In this document: in pieces, positions 51,898-59,473 of the stretch
How the letters are laid out: each line of letters begins with the position of its first letter
Position numbering within the stretch: the first letter of the stretch is position 1
Origin: an uncultured Oscillospiraceae bacterium
GTDB taxonomy: Bacteria; Bacillota; Clostridia; Oscillospirales; Acutalibacteraceae
NCBI GenBank assembly: GCA_900545655.1
Contig: UQZY01000003.1
Location: forward strand, 1 to 64,000
Direction of reading: 5' to 3'
Length of the DNA: 64,000 nt
The notes under the pieces: generated by a model
Database searches by the model: none
Told to the model about the DNA's origin: nothing
The model's input: the letters and a program-made list of their open reading frames with translations, nothing else
Made by a program: the position numbers and the translations under genes

Positions 51898-52794
51898 TTA
51901 TTTGCCCTCCTTTTCTGCACGAGCAACACGCTCTTTATAGTATTTGTCAAGAGAGGCAAAAGCTCTTGTAGCCTTTGCTTCATCAAGAGAGCCATAATGC
52001 CAGAGATAGTCATCACGCATGAAGTCAACGCCCTCACCCTTGAAGGTATCAAGAACAATAGCTGTCGGCTTATCTCCGCCGTTCTTTCTGTACTCAATAG
52101 CAGCTTCAAGAGCAATATTGAGCTGTGAGAAGTTGTGTCCGTCTACACGGTATGTGTTGCAGTTGAATGCCTTGAGCTTTTTGTCTATAGGCTCAATATT
52201 CATCTCATCGGAAACACGTCCGTCGATCATGCACTTGTTGTTGTCAACCATGATAACAAGGTTGGAAAGCTTAAACTGTGCTGCCGACATGATAGCCTCC
52301 CAGTTTGAGCCCTCATTCATCTCACCGTCACCGCAGAGCACGAAGGTCATATAATCCTGACCCTTCATTCTTGCGGCAAGAGCAGCTCCTACACCGAGAG
52401 AAATACCGTGACCGAGAGAACCTGTTGAGAAGTCAACACCCTTTACCTTATTGCAGTCAAGGTGCATACCTATCTTTGCTCCGGTAAGGTTAAAGATTTT
52501 GAGTTCGTCAACCGGCATATATCCGTAATCCACGAGAACAGGAGCATAACCTACTGCTGCGTGTCCTTTCGAGAGTACGAATCTATCCCTGTCAGGATAG
52601 TTTGGATTGTGTGCGTCAAGTTTCATAAAACGATGGTAGAGAATTGTCATGACATCCATAGCTGACATGGCACCGCCGAGATGTCCCGAACCGCCCCAGA
52701 TAGATGTCTGAAGTGTAAGACGTCTGAGCTCATCTGCCTTCTTTTCAAGACGCAACCATTCTGCTTTATCGAATGGTCCGTAATTTGCTGGCAT
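51898..52794 (-). CDS. Transketolase, N-terminal subunit (ThDP pyrophosphate-binding)
   Basis: 298 aa. The thiamine diphosphate motif GDGEMNEGSNWEAIMSAAQF...NN near residues 150-180 is intact, as are SGHLGGAMSAMDVMTILY, DRFVLSKGHAA and STGSLGHGISLGVGAALA. Partner of the downstream C-terminal subunit. Together they form one complete transketolase active site. It lies behind the aminotransferase gene (34 bases), in the middle of the five-gene operon. Confidence 0.9.
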   Translation of the reverse strand: MPANYGPFDKAEWLRLEKKADELRRLTLQTSIWGGSGHLGGAMSAMDVMTILYHRFMKLDAHNPNYPDRDRFVLSKGHAAVGYAPVLVDYGYMPVDELKIFNLTGAKIGMHLDCNKVKGVDFSTGSLGHGISLGVGAALAARMKGQDYMTFVLCGDGEMNEGSNWEAIMSAAQFKLSNLVIMVDNNKCMIDGRVSDEMNIEPIDKKLKAFNCNTYRVDGHNFSQLNIALEAAIEYRKNGGDKPTAIVLDTFKGEGVDFMRDDYLWHYGSLDEAKATRAFASLDKYYKERVARAEKEGK

Positions 52795-52828
52795 AATTTA
52801 TCCCCTTTCAATTTTTTTATGCTCAAAA

Positions 52829-54103
52829 TTATTTAATAAAGCCCTGATCCTGATGTCTCTCTGCAACAACGGAGAATGCATCGTTTGCGATATCAACCGC
52901 AAGAGCGATGTCCTCGTCTGTAAGAGACGCATTTATGAAGTGATTGTGGTGAGAAGTGATAAACAAGCCGCGGCTTACACACTCTGCAACCCACTCCTGA
53001 TGAAGCATGAGAGTATTGTCGTTTGCAATTCTGAGATAAAAGAGAGCAGGCTCACCGGAAACGATAAGGTCAAATCCGTGTTCACGTCCGGCTGCTTTGA
53101 GTCCGTCGGCAAGCTTAAGTCCCTTTTCACGGAACATGGTCGGCGTATCAAGTCTCTTCATCTTGTTAATACATGCGATACAAGCGGCAAAGGGTTCTGC
53201 ACTCATCCAGTATGAGCCCGTATAGGTTACTGACGAAGCAGTAGTTCTCATGTGCTCCTGACCGCATACGCAGGACATGTTGTATCCGTTTGCAAGCGCC
53301 TTACAGAAGCAGATAAGGTCTGCCTTAAAGCCGTAGTAATGGTCAGAGCCTGCAAGGTCAAGACGGAAGCCGCAGCGTACGTCGTCAATAATAAGAACCA
53401 TACCGTGGTCATCACAGAACTTACGAACTGCTGCCCACTGCTCTTTTGTTGCGGGAACGTTATCAAAGAAGTTACCGTGGTCATAAGGCTGAGCTATGAT
53501 TCCGGCAATGTCACCGTGGTTTTCATCCCATACTCTCTGAAGAGCAGCCATGTCAAACCAGGGAATAACTATGTTGTTTTCAACTTCCTCGGGAAGAATT
53601 CCCGGATAGTCGGCCTTCTGTGCCCACTGGAAGTCACCGTGATAGTAGCCCTTGAAGAATACTATCTTCTTTCTGCCGGTATGGGCACGTGCGCACATAA
53701 CGGAGAATGTTGTTGCGTCAGAGCCGTTTTTCATAAAGAAAGCCCAGTCTGCAATATCTACCGTGTCCTTAAGAAGCTCCGCACACTCAACCATCTTATA
53801 AGACGGAGATGTTGTACAGTTTCCGATCTTGAGCTGTTCTATAGCGGCAGCATCAACCTCATCATCACAGTATCCGAGAACGTTCGGACCATAAGCACAC
53901 ATAAAGTCAAGGTACTTGTTTCCGTCAACGTCCCAGAAATATGAGCCCTTTGCATGGTCGCCCATAAGAGGCCATTTTGTTATAGGAAGGAAAAGACCCT
54001 CTGAAGGTCCGAGGTGTCCGTAAACACCTGCAGGTATAGCCGCAAGCGCACGGTTAAACCATTCCTGAGATTTCTCATGTTTGTACTCCGGATATTTACT
54101 CAT
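52829..54103 (-). CDS. Class III PLP-dependent aminotransferase (GSA-aminomutase-like)
   Basis: 424 aa, fold-type I class III enzyme. Recognisable parts are GNKYLDFMCAYGPNVLGY, FFMKNGSDATTFSVMCARAHTGR (phosphate cup), YYHGDFQW, the cofactor Asp region VLIIDDVRCGFRLDLAG, and the Schiff-base lysine in FCKALANGYN. It resembles glutamate-1-semialdehyde aminomutases, but no other heme-pathway gene is present, so that reaction is unlikely. In an operon with a transketolase it could aminate a sugar-derived ketone or aldehyde (inference). The upstream SCP2-like gene ends 18 bases away. Confidence 0.85.
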   Translation of the reverse strand: MSKYPEYKHEKSQEWFNRALAAIPAGVYGHLGPSEGLFLPITKWPLMGDHAKGSYFWDVDGNKYLDFMCAYGPNVLGYCDDEVDAAAIEQLKIGNCTTSPSYKMVECAELLKDTVDIADWAFFMKNGSDATTFSVMCARAHTGRKKIVFFKGYYHGDFQWAQKADYPGILPEEVENNIVIPWFDMAALQRVWDENHGDIAGIIAQPYDHGNFFDNVPATKEQWAAVRKFCDDHGMVLIIDDVRCGFRLDLAGSDHYYGFKADLICFCKALANGYNMSCVCGQEHMRTTASSVTYTGSYWMSAEPFAACIACINKMKRLDTPTMFREKGLKLADGLKAAGREHGFDLIVSGEPALFYLRIANDNTLMLHQEWVAECVSRGLFITSHHNHFINASLTDEDIALAVDIANDAFSVVAERHQDQGFIK

Positions 54104-54121
54104 GTCAGAATATCCCCCTTC

Positions 54122-54886
54122 TTATGCAAGATAAAGCGCAACTCTGTCGAGAATGCGGTTTACGTTGTCTATCATGTTGATCATTCCACTCATATATATG
54201 TTTCCGGCACAGAGCTCACCGATGGTCGAAGCCGTTCCGTTGAAAAGTCCGTTTGCAAGCTCAACAGTTCTGAACTCCATAATAGCGCGCGGATTTTCCG
54301 GCTTTGCCTTTACAAGTGAAAGAATATGATTCTTTGCCGAGATAGTTACATATACCTTATCTGTAATACCCATCTGGATGTCTCCGTCAACGATATATGA
54401 TGCAGAAAGCTTTCCTATCTGGTCGTTATTTCCTATAGCACAGATAGCACCGGCAATAGTGTACATGGTCAGTATTGTTGACTTTTCAAAAAAGTCGGGA
54501 TTCTTAAGATCCTTATCGGAAGGTCTTAAATACTTAACAAGAATGTTTGTGAGCTTCGTAAATGGGCCCATGAGGAACATAAGCGTCTGGGGGACACCCT
54601 TTACCGGAACTCCGGGTTTTGAGTTGTCAATGAGGTCATTGAACTTCTCAGGCGATGAAAACTTCATCTTACAGGTGCAGCCGGCGTCACCGTCTGTAAG
54701 CTTACAACCGTCTTTTGAGAAATTGTATGTTACACAAGGTCCGTCTGTAACCTCAAAACAAAGTGATACAGGCTTTTTCAGTTTTTGACATACCTTTTTT
54801 GCGCCCGGGTCAAGTTCACAGAGATTCTCAAGTGTGGCAAGAACACCATATGCGTTCACGTATGCCAAGGTTTTTGCATCTTTCAA
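54122..54886 (-). CDS. SCP2-like (sterol-carrier-fold) protein, operon start
   Basis: 254 aa. The segment CFEVTDGPCVTYNFSKDGCK, then CTCKMKFSSPEKFNDLIDN, then a helical stretch matches the SCP2 lipid-transfer fold. The second half (ASYIVDGDIQMGITDKVYV) could be a further lipid-binding or beta-rich region. TTG start at 54886 with GAGGAGG 7 bases upstream; the upstream in-frame ATG runs into the promoter. It is the first gene of the transketolase/aminotransferase operon. Confidence 0.6.
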   Translation of the reverse strand: MKDAKTLAYVNAYGVLATLENLCELDPGAKKVCQKLKKPVSLCFEVTDGPCVTYNFSKDGCKLTDGDAGCTCKMKFSSPEKFNDLIDNSKPGVPVKGVPQTLMFLMGPFTKLTNILVKYLRPSDKDLKNPDFFEKSTILTMYTIAGAICAIGNNDQIGKLSASYIVDGDIQMGITDKVYVTISAKNHILSLVKAKPENPRAIMEFRTVELANGLFNGTASTIGELCAGNIYMSGMINMIDNVNRILDRVALYLA

Positions 54887-54943
54887 AATAATCCTCCTCT
54901 CATAATTAAAACACGTTCCCAACCGTGTACGTGTACAAATATG

Positions 54944-54973
54944 ATAATAACACAAACCTGCGGTCAAATTCAA
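54944..54973 (-). promoter_or_regulatory. Promoter of the SCP2/aminotransferase/transketolase operon
   Basis: TTGAAT (54968-54973), an 18-base spacer and TATTAT (54944-54949) with a TGT extended -10. A direct repeat GTGTAC-GTGTAC lies just downstream on the plus-strand reading. Confidence 0.5.
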
Positions 54974-55036
54974 CAAAAATTATTCAAAATTTGTAATGAT
55001 TTTTTTGCATTTCTTATAGCAATGTAAAATTTTTTG

Positions 55037-55045
55037 TGTTATAAT
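55037..55045 (+). promoter_or_regulatory. Extended -10 promoter of the transhydrogenase genes
   Basis: TGTTATAAT is a perfect extended -10 element. The -35 region (TAGCAA) is weak. Transcription should start near 55052, at the foot of a hairpin. Confidence 0.6.
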
Positions 55046-55049
55046 TCCC

Positions 55050-55094
55050 ATTGTGAAAAAAATTCCAGTGCGGAACATCACAATTTTTTTTTTT
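55050..55094 (+). promoter_or_regulatory. Leader hairpin with U run upstream of pntAA (possible attenuator)
   Basis: Outer arms ATTGTGA/TCACAAT and inner arms TTCC/GGAA form a two-step hairpin (55050-55084) followed by an 11-base T run. It sits between the promoter and the pntAA start, so it could end transcription prematurely or act as an operator. Confidence 0.5.
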
Positions 55095-55123
55095 GAAAAA
55101 ATGAAATGGAGGCGTAATCAAAA

Positions 55124-56281
55124 ATGATCATTGGAATTCCAAAGGAGATCATGCACGAAGAGGATCGTGTTTCAGCAACACCGGACACCGTAAAAGAGTA
55201 TGTAGCTCTCGGTGCAGAGGTTCTTGTTGAGCAAAATGCCGGAAAAGGCGCACATTTTACCGATGACCAGTACATCGCAGCAGGAGCAAAGATTGTTCCC
55301 GACGTAGAAGAACTCTACGAAAAGGCAGGGGTTATCTTAAAGGTAAAAGAGCCGCTTTTCAACTCTGAAAAGGGTAAGCACGAAATTGAAATGATGCATA
55401 GCGGACAGTATCTTATCACTTTCATCCACCCTGCTTCTCCCGTTAACCATCAGATGGTAAAGGACATGGCGGCAAAGGGTATCATTTCAATAACACTTGA
55501 CGGTATCCCGCGTATTTCACGCGCTCAGTCGATGGACGCACTTACATCCATGAGTACATGTGCAGGCTACAAGGGTATGCTTATGGCAGCTGACAGACTT
55601 CCGTGGTTCATACCGATGACAACCTGTGCTGTCGGACTCATCAAGCCGGCTAACATACTTGTTCTCGGCGCAGGCGTTGCAGGCATGCAGGCTCTTGCAA
55701 CCGGAAAACGTCTCGGCGGTGTTACGCATGCGGCAGATATAAGACCTATGGGTCGTGAAAATGCACAGTCACTCGGTGCAAAGATAGTTGAACTCGGAAT
55801 CGATCCCGCTCTCGCAGTAGGTGAAGGCGGATATGCTCTCCGTCTTCCGGATGACGTGCTCAAGGGAGAACAGGAAACCCTTGCAAAGATTCTTCCCGAC
55901 ATGGACATCGTTTTCTGCTCTGCTCTTATTCCGGGCAAGCTCGCTCCCATCCTCATAACAGAGGAAATGGTTAAGATGATGAAGCCGGGCTCCGTAATAG
56001 TTGATATCTCAATCGACCAGGGCGGTAACTGTGAGATTACTCCTAAGGGATCTATCGAGGTTAAACACGGTGTTACAATCATCGGAACAAAGAACATTCC
56101 GGGTATCTTACCTACAAGCTCAACCTGGATGTTTGCAAACAATATGTATGAGCTCATAAAGTTCATAACAAAGGACGGAGAAATTTCTCTCGACATGAAC
56201 GATGAAATCATAAAATCGGCACTTACAACAATCGACGGAAAGATTGTTCATGCCGGCGCTCTTGAGGCAATGGGTCTTTGA
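55124..56281 (+). CDS. pntAA: NAD(P) transhydrogenase subunit alpha part 1 (domain I)
   Basis: 385-aa soluble NAD(H)-binding domain I, of the alanine dehydrogenase/PntAA family. It has IGIPKEIMHEEDRVSATP at the N-terminus, the Rossmann motif VLGAGVAGMQALATGKRLG near 178, RPMGRENAQSLGAK, and the GALIPG-like SALIPGKLAPILI. It could be mistaken for alanine dehydrogenase, but the two following genes encode PntAB and PntB, so transhydrogenase is the better call. The enzyme couples hydride transfer from NADH to NADP+ with proton entry. GGAGG precedes the ATG. Confidence 0.92.
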   Translation: MIIGIPKEIMHEEDRVSATPDTVKEYVALGAEVLVEQNAGKGAHFTDDQYIAAGAKIVPDVEELYEKAGVILKVKEPLFNSEKGKHEIEMMHSGQYLITFIHPASPVNHQMVKDMAAKGIISITLDGIPRISRAQSMDALTSMSTCAGYKGMLMAADRLPWFIPMTTCAVGLIKPANILVLGAGVAGMQALATGKRLGGVTHAADIRPMGRENAQSLGAKIVELGIDPALAVGEGGYALRLPDDVLKGEQETLAKILPDMDIVFCSALIPGKLAPILITEEMVKMMKPGSVIVDISIDQGGNCEITPKGSIEVKHGVTIIGTKNIPGILPTSSTWMFANNMYELIKFITKDGEISLDMNDEIIKSALTTIDGKIVHAGALEAMGL

Positions 56282-56317
56282 TTACATAATCTGTAAACAT
56301 AAATCCGCTTAAAAAGG

Positions 56318-56349
56318 AAAGCGCGACTCCCTCTGTGAAGTCGCGCTTT
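56318..56349 (+). terminator. Terminator-like hairpin between pntAA and pntAB
   Basis: An 11-bp perfect stem AAAGCGCGACT with its complement, a 10-base loop and a short U run. It lies inside the operon, so partial termination would give more PntAA than the membrane subunits. Confidence 0.65.
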
Positions 56350-56375
56350 TTAAGAAATTCGAGGAGTCAATTCAC

Positions 56376-56684
56376 ATGAAAACGGAAATCATTCTTGTAA
56401 TTGTATTTTTTGTATCCATGTTGGTGGGATACAAGCTTATAAACAATGTTCCGAGTCTTCTTCATACGCCTCTTATGTCAGGCATGAATGCATTGTCCGG
56501 CATAACGGTACTCGGTGCAATTTCATCAACGGTAATTGCAGTAAAGGCAAATGAGCCCGTTATCGGGTATATCTTCGGTGCGCTTGCACTTATACTTGCA
56601 ATGATAAATGTTGTCGGAGGATTCGGCGTAACCGGACGTATGCTTAAGATGTTCAAAAGCAAGGACAAAGGAGGTAATAAATAA
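56376..56684 (+). CDS. pntAB: NAD(P) transhydrogenase subunit alpha part 2 (membrane)
   Basis: 102 aa with three to four membrane helices. The pattern LLHTPLMSGMNALSGITVLGAI near residue 30 is diagnostic for PntAB. It contributes to the proton channel of domain II. Separate PntAA and PntAB is the three-subunit architecture. GAGGAG ribosome site, and the stop overlaps the pntB start (TAATG). Confidence 0.93.
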   Translation: MKTEIILVIVFFVSMLVGYKLINNVPSLLHTPLMSGMNALSGITVLGAISSTVIAVKANEPVIGYIFGALALILAMINVVGGFGVTGRMLKMFKSKDKGGNK

Positions 56685-58147
56685 TGACAGATTTATTTTA
56701 CTATATCTCCAGCGCCGTCCTTGTTTTGGGTGTGCTCGCCGGAATTTACCTTATGAGCAAGGTTGAAAAGGCATATACCGGAAACATGCTTTCAGCCGTT
56801 TCAATGACACTTGCAATAGTACTCACAATGATTAAATACGAGGTCTTCGGAAGCGACGTCAGAACCGCGCTTATCGTTATTATAGCGGCGATGCTTGTCG
56901 GCTCTGCAATAGGCGTTTGGATAACCGTAAAGGTTAAGATGATTCAGATGCCTCAGACAGTTGCGATTCTAAACGGCTTCGGCGGAGGTGCTTCGGCATT
57001 TGTTGCGGCACTTACACTTCTCACTGACAAAGAGGCAAACTCTTTCAGCGTATTTACCGGAATGCTTGCACTTGTTGTCGGCGTTATAACCCTCATCGGT
57101 TCACTTATCGCCGCAGGAAAGCTTCAAGGCGTAATAAACGGAAAACCGGTTGTTATTCCCGGACACAGTCCGCTGACAATCATTTCTCTTGTTGCTTCCC
57201 TTGTACTCTGTGTTCTTTCAATTTTCATACCGGCTCTCCTTCCGCTCATGATTGCAGCTTTCGTCCTTTCATTTGCCTTCGGCCTTCTCTTCTCAATAAG
57301 AGTAGGCGGAGCTGATATGCCGATAACCATTTCTCTGCTCAATTCATTCTCAGGTGTTGCCGGGTCGATAGCAGGTCTTGCAATAGGGGATGTTCTTCTC
57401 GTTGCAATAGGCGGAATTGTAGGTGCGTCAGGCCTTATCCTCACACAGATAATGTGCAAGGCCATGAACAGAAACCTCTTTGACATTCTTCTCGGAAAGA
57501 CCTCATCACACGGAAAGAAAAAAGACTATAAAGCAGATAACGAAACTGCCAAGTCTGCTTTAGATGAAGAGACTTCGGAAAAGGCGGTTGAAAAGGCAAA
57601 AGAGATGACCGAAGAAAAGGCAGCCGAGGAACCGAAAAAGGAAAATAACCTTCCGGAAATCCTGAAAACAGCAAAGAACGTTATCATCGTTCCGGGCTAC
57701 GGAATGGCTCTCGCTCAGGCTCAGTCACTCGTAAAACAACTTGCAGACAAGCTTGAGGCAAACGGAACAAACGTAAGATACGCCATCCACCCTGTTGCAG
57801 GACGTATGCCGGGTCACATGAACGTGCTCCTTGCAGAGGTTGACGTTTCATACGACAAACTCTGTGAGATGAAGGACATAAATGATGACTTCAAGGATAC
57901 CGACGTTGCAATAGTTGTCGGCGCGAACGATGTTATGAACCCTGCGGCAAAGGAAACGGAAAACACACCTATTTCAGGTATGCCTATCCTCTCCGTTGCT
58001 GACGCAAAACATATCATTATCTGTAACTATGACTTAAAGCCGGGGTATGCAGGAGTTGAAAACCCGCTCTATACAAAAGCAGACGGAGTTACGCTCATGC
58101 TCGGTGACGCAAAGGTCAGCGTTGAAAAGCTTATAAAGATGCTTTGA
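56684..58147 (+). CDS. pntB: NAD(P) transhydrogenase subunit beta
   Basis: 487 aa. Residues 1 to about 270 are eight or nine membrane helices of domain II (ILNGFGGGASAFVAAL, FLxSIRVGGADMPITISLLNS). Residues about 275-325 are an unusually long Lys/Glu-rich linker (EETSEKAVEKAKEMTEEK). Residues about 328-487 are the NADP(H)-binding domain III with IIVPGYGMALAQAQ, HPVAGRMPGHMNVLLAEV and GANDVMNPAAKE. It completes the proton-translocating transhydrogenase. No clear terminator follows, but a repeat block does. Confidence 0.93.
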   Translation: MTDLFYYISSAVLVLGVLAGIYLMSKVEKAYTGNMLSAVSMTLAIVLTMIKYEVFGSDVRTALIVIIAAMLVGSAIGVWITVKVKMIQMPQTVAILNGFGGGASAFVAALTLLTDKEANSFSVFTGMLALVVGVITLIGSLIAAGKLQGVINGKPVVIPGHSPLTIISLVASLVLCVLSIFIPALLPLMIAAFVLSFAFGLLFSIRVGGADMPITISLLNSFSGVAGSIAGLAIGDVLLVAIGGIVGASGLILTQIMCKAMNRNLFDILLGKTSSHGKKKDYKADNETAKSALDEETSEKAVEKAKEMTEEKAAEEPKKENNLPEILKTAKNVIIVPGYGMALAQAQSLVKQLADKLEANGTNVRYAIHPVAGRMPGHMNVLLAEVDVSYDKLCEMKDINDDFKDTDVAIVVGANDVMNPAAKETENTPISGMPILSVADAKHIIICNYDLKPGYAGVENPLYTKADGVTLMLGDAKVSVEKLIKML

Positions 58148-58186
58148 TTTTTGTCGTAAGTAATAGTGCGGGCAAAAAGCACTTGT

Positions 58187-58286
58187 CTTAGATAAGCAAA
58201 TAAAACTTAGATAAGTGAATAAAAAATCCAGTCTTAGATAAATGAATAAAAAAACCTGTCTTGAATAAGCGGAAAAAAGCGCTTAA
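58187..58286. repeat. Four imperfect tandem repeats after pntB
   Basis: Units begin at 58187, 58206, 58233 and 58260. Three are 27 bases, and the first is 19. The shared core is CTTAGATAAGYGAATAAAAAA. The last unit has diverged and ends in GCGGAAAAAAGCGC. An inverted copy of the core (TATCTAAGG) lies at 58321. The block is noncoding. Confidence 0.7.
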
Positions 58287-58367
58287 CTGATTCAAGCAAG
58301 GATTATTTGTATAAGTCAAATATCTAAGGCAAAAAAAATAAACCATATCTCATATGCACGTAAAAAA

Positions 58368-58393
58368 GGACATCGGTTTTAAAGCCGATGTCC
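58368..58393 (-). terminator. Terminator of hprK
   Basis: A 9-bp stem GGACATCGG/CCGATGTCC with an 8-base loop and a U run on the minus strand. Confidence 0.85.
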
Positions 58394-58414
58394 ATTTATT
58401 TTCATTAAAATGGG

Positions 58415-59386
58415 CTATGAATGCCAGATATCAATTTCATCTGTTGTTGTCTCCGGCTCATCAAGCATACCGAGGCTTGCAAGAAGCTCTTTTGCCGAAT
58501 TGTGACCCATCTTTTTCTGTCTGTTGTTTATGGCTGCGACCTCAATGATTATAGCAAGGTTACGTCCGGGAGAAACAGGAACGGTACAGAGAGGTACATT
58601 GATGCCGAGGATGTTGATAGTTTCCTCGTTTATACCCATGCGCTCGTACGCTTTTGTTTCGTCCCATGTCTCAAGTTCGACAACAAGGTCTATCTTCGTA
58701 GTATTCTTTACCGCTCCCATACCAAAGAGTCTGCGAGCGTCAATAATGCCGACTCCGCGAAGCTCGATAAAATGACGGATGTTATCAGGTGCGGAACCAA
58801 CGAGAGTCTTTTTTGACACCTTGCGTATCTCAACGGCATCATCGGCAACAAGTCTGTGTCCGCGCTTTATAAGTTCGACAACGTTTTCGGATTTTCCGAC
58901 GCCGGAATCACCTATGATAAGCACACCCTCACCGGAAACCTCGACCAAAACGCCGTGCCTTGTCTCCCTCTCCGCAAGCTCTACGTTTAAATAGGATACA
59001 AGCGAGGATACCGCAAAGGAAGTCTCATCATTGCTCTGAAGAAGCGGAATATGATACTTTTCCGCAAAAGGCATGAACAGACAGATGAAGTCAGCGTCAA
59101 TAACCACAGAGAAAACTATGGCGGCGGGACACTTTGACATAAGTCTTTCAATAGACTCAAGTCTTATCTCATCAGACGGAATACCCTTTAAGTATATACT
59201 CTCGGAATTTCCTATAAACTGAATCCTCTCCGGCGTAAAGTTTTCATCATAGCGTGCCAGAATAAGACTGGGCCTGTAAACCTCCATGGACGAGATAAGA
59301 ATTTCATCTGCCGGCTTCGGCATATAAAGAACCTTGTAGCCCTCGGCTCTTATTATTTTGCCGAGAGATACCGAATAATTACCCAT
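58415..59386 (-). CDS. hprK: HPr kinase/phosphorylase
   Basis: 323 aa. Phosphorylates HPr on Ser46 and reverses it, the switch of carbon catabolite control in Firmicutes. P-loop GDSGVGKSE near residue 158, catalytic region VADDAVEIRKV, and the K/P signature IELRGVGIIDARRLFGMGA. The C-terminal helical region with the PVSPGRNLAIIIEVAA segment is complete. GGAGG precedes the ATG. It lies alone between a terminator and the old yellow enzyme gene (87 bases). Confidence 0.95.
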   Translation of the reverse strand: MGNYSVSLGKIIRAEGYKVLYMPKPADEILISSMEVYRPSLILARYDENFTPERIQFIGNSESIYLKGIPSDEIRLESIERLMSKCPAAIVFSVVIDADFICLFMPFAEKYHIPLLQSNDETSFAVSSLVSYLNVELAERETRHGVLVEVSGEGVLIIGDSGVGKSENVVELIKRGHRLVADDAVEIRKVSKKTLVGSAPDNIRHFIELRGVGIIDARRLFGMGAVKNTTKIDLVVELETWDETKAYERMGINEETINILGINVPLCTVPVSPGRNLAIIIEVAAINNRQKKMGHNSAKELLASLGMLDEPETTTDEIDIWHS

Positions 59387-59473
59387 TCGTTTTTAGCCTC
59401 CAAAAGGGCTTAAAAAAGCCGTTGTTATCAAAACCATTATACATTTTTCAGCCAATCATTACAACAAAAACTA

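Noticed and set aside
55050..55084. Rex operator upstream of pntAA
   Set aside because: TTGTGA and TCACAA half-sites exist, but they are about 22 bases apart rather than the usual 6, so a hairpin is the simpler reading.
55124..56281. Alanine dehydrogenase
   Set aside because: The N-terminal family is shared, but pntAB and pntB follow directly, which identifies transhydrogenase domain I.
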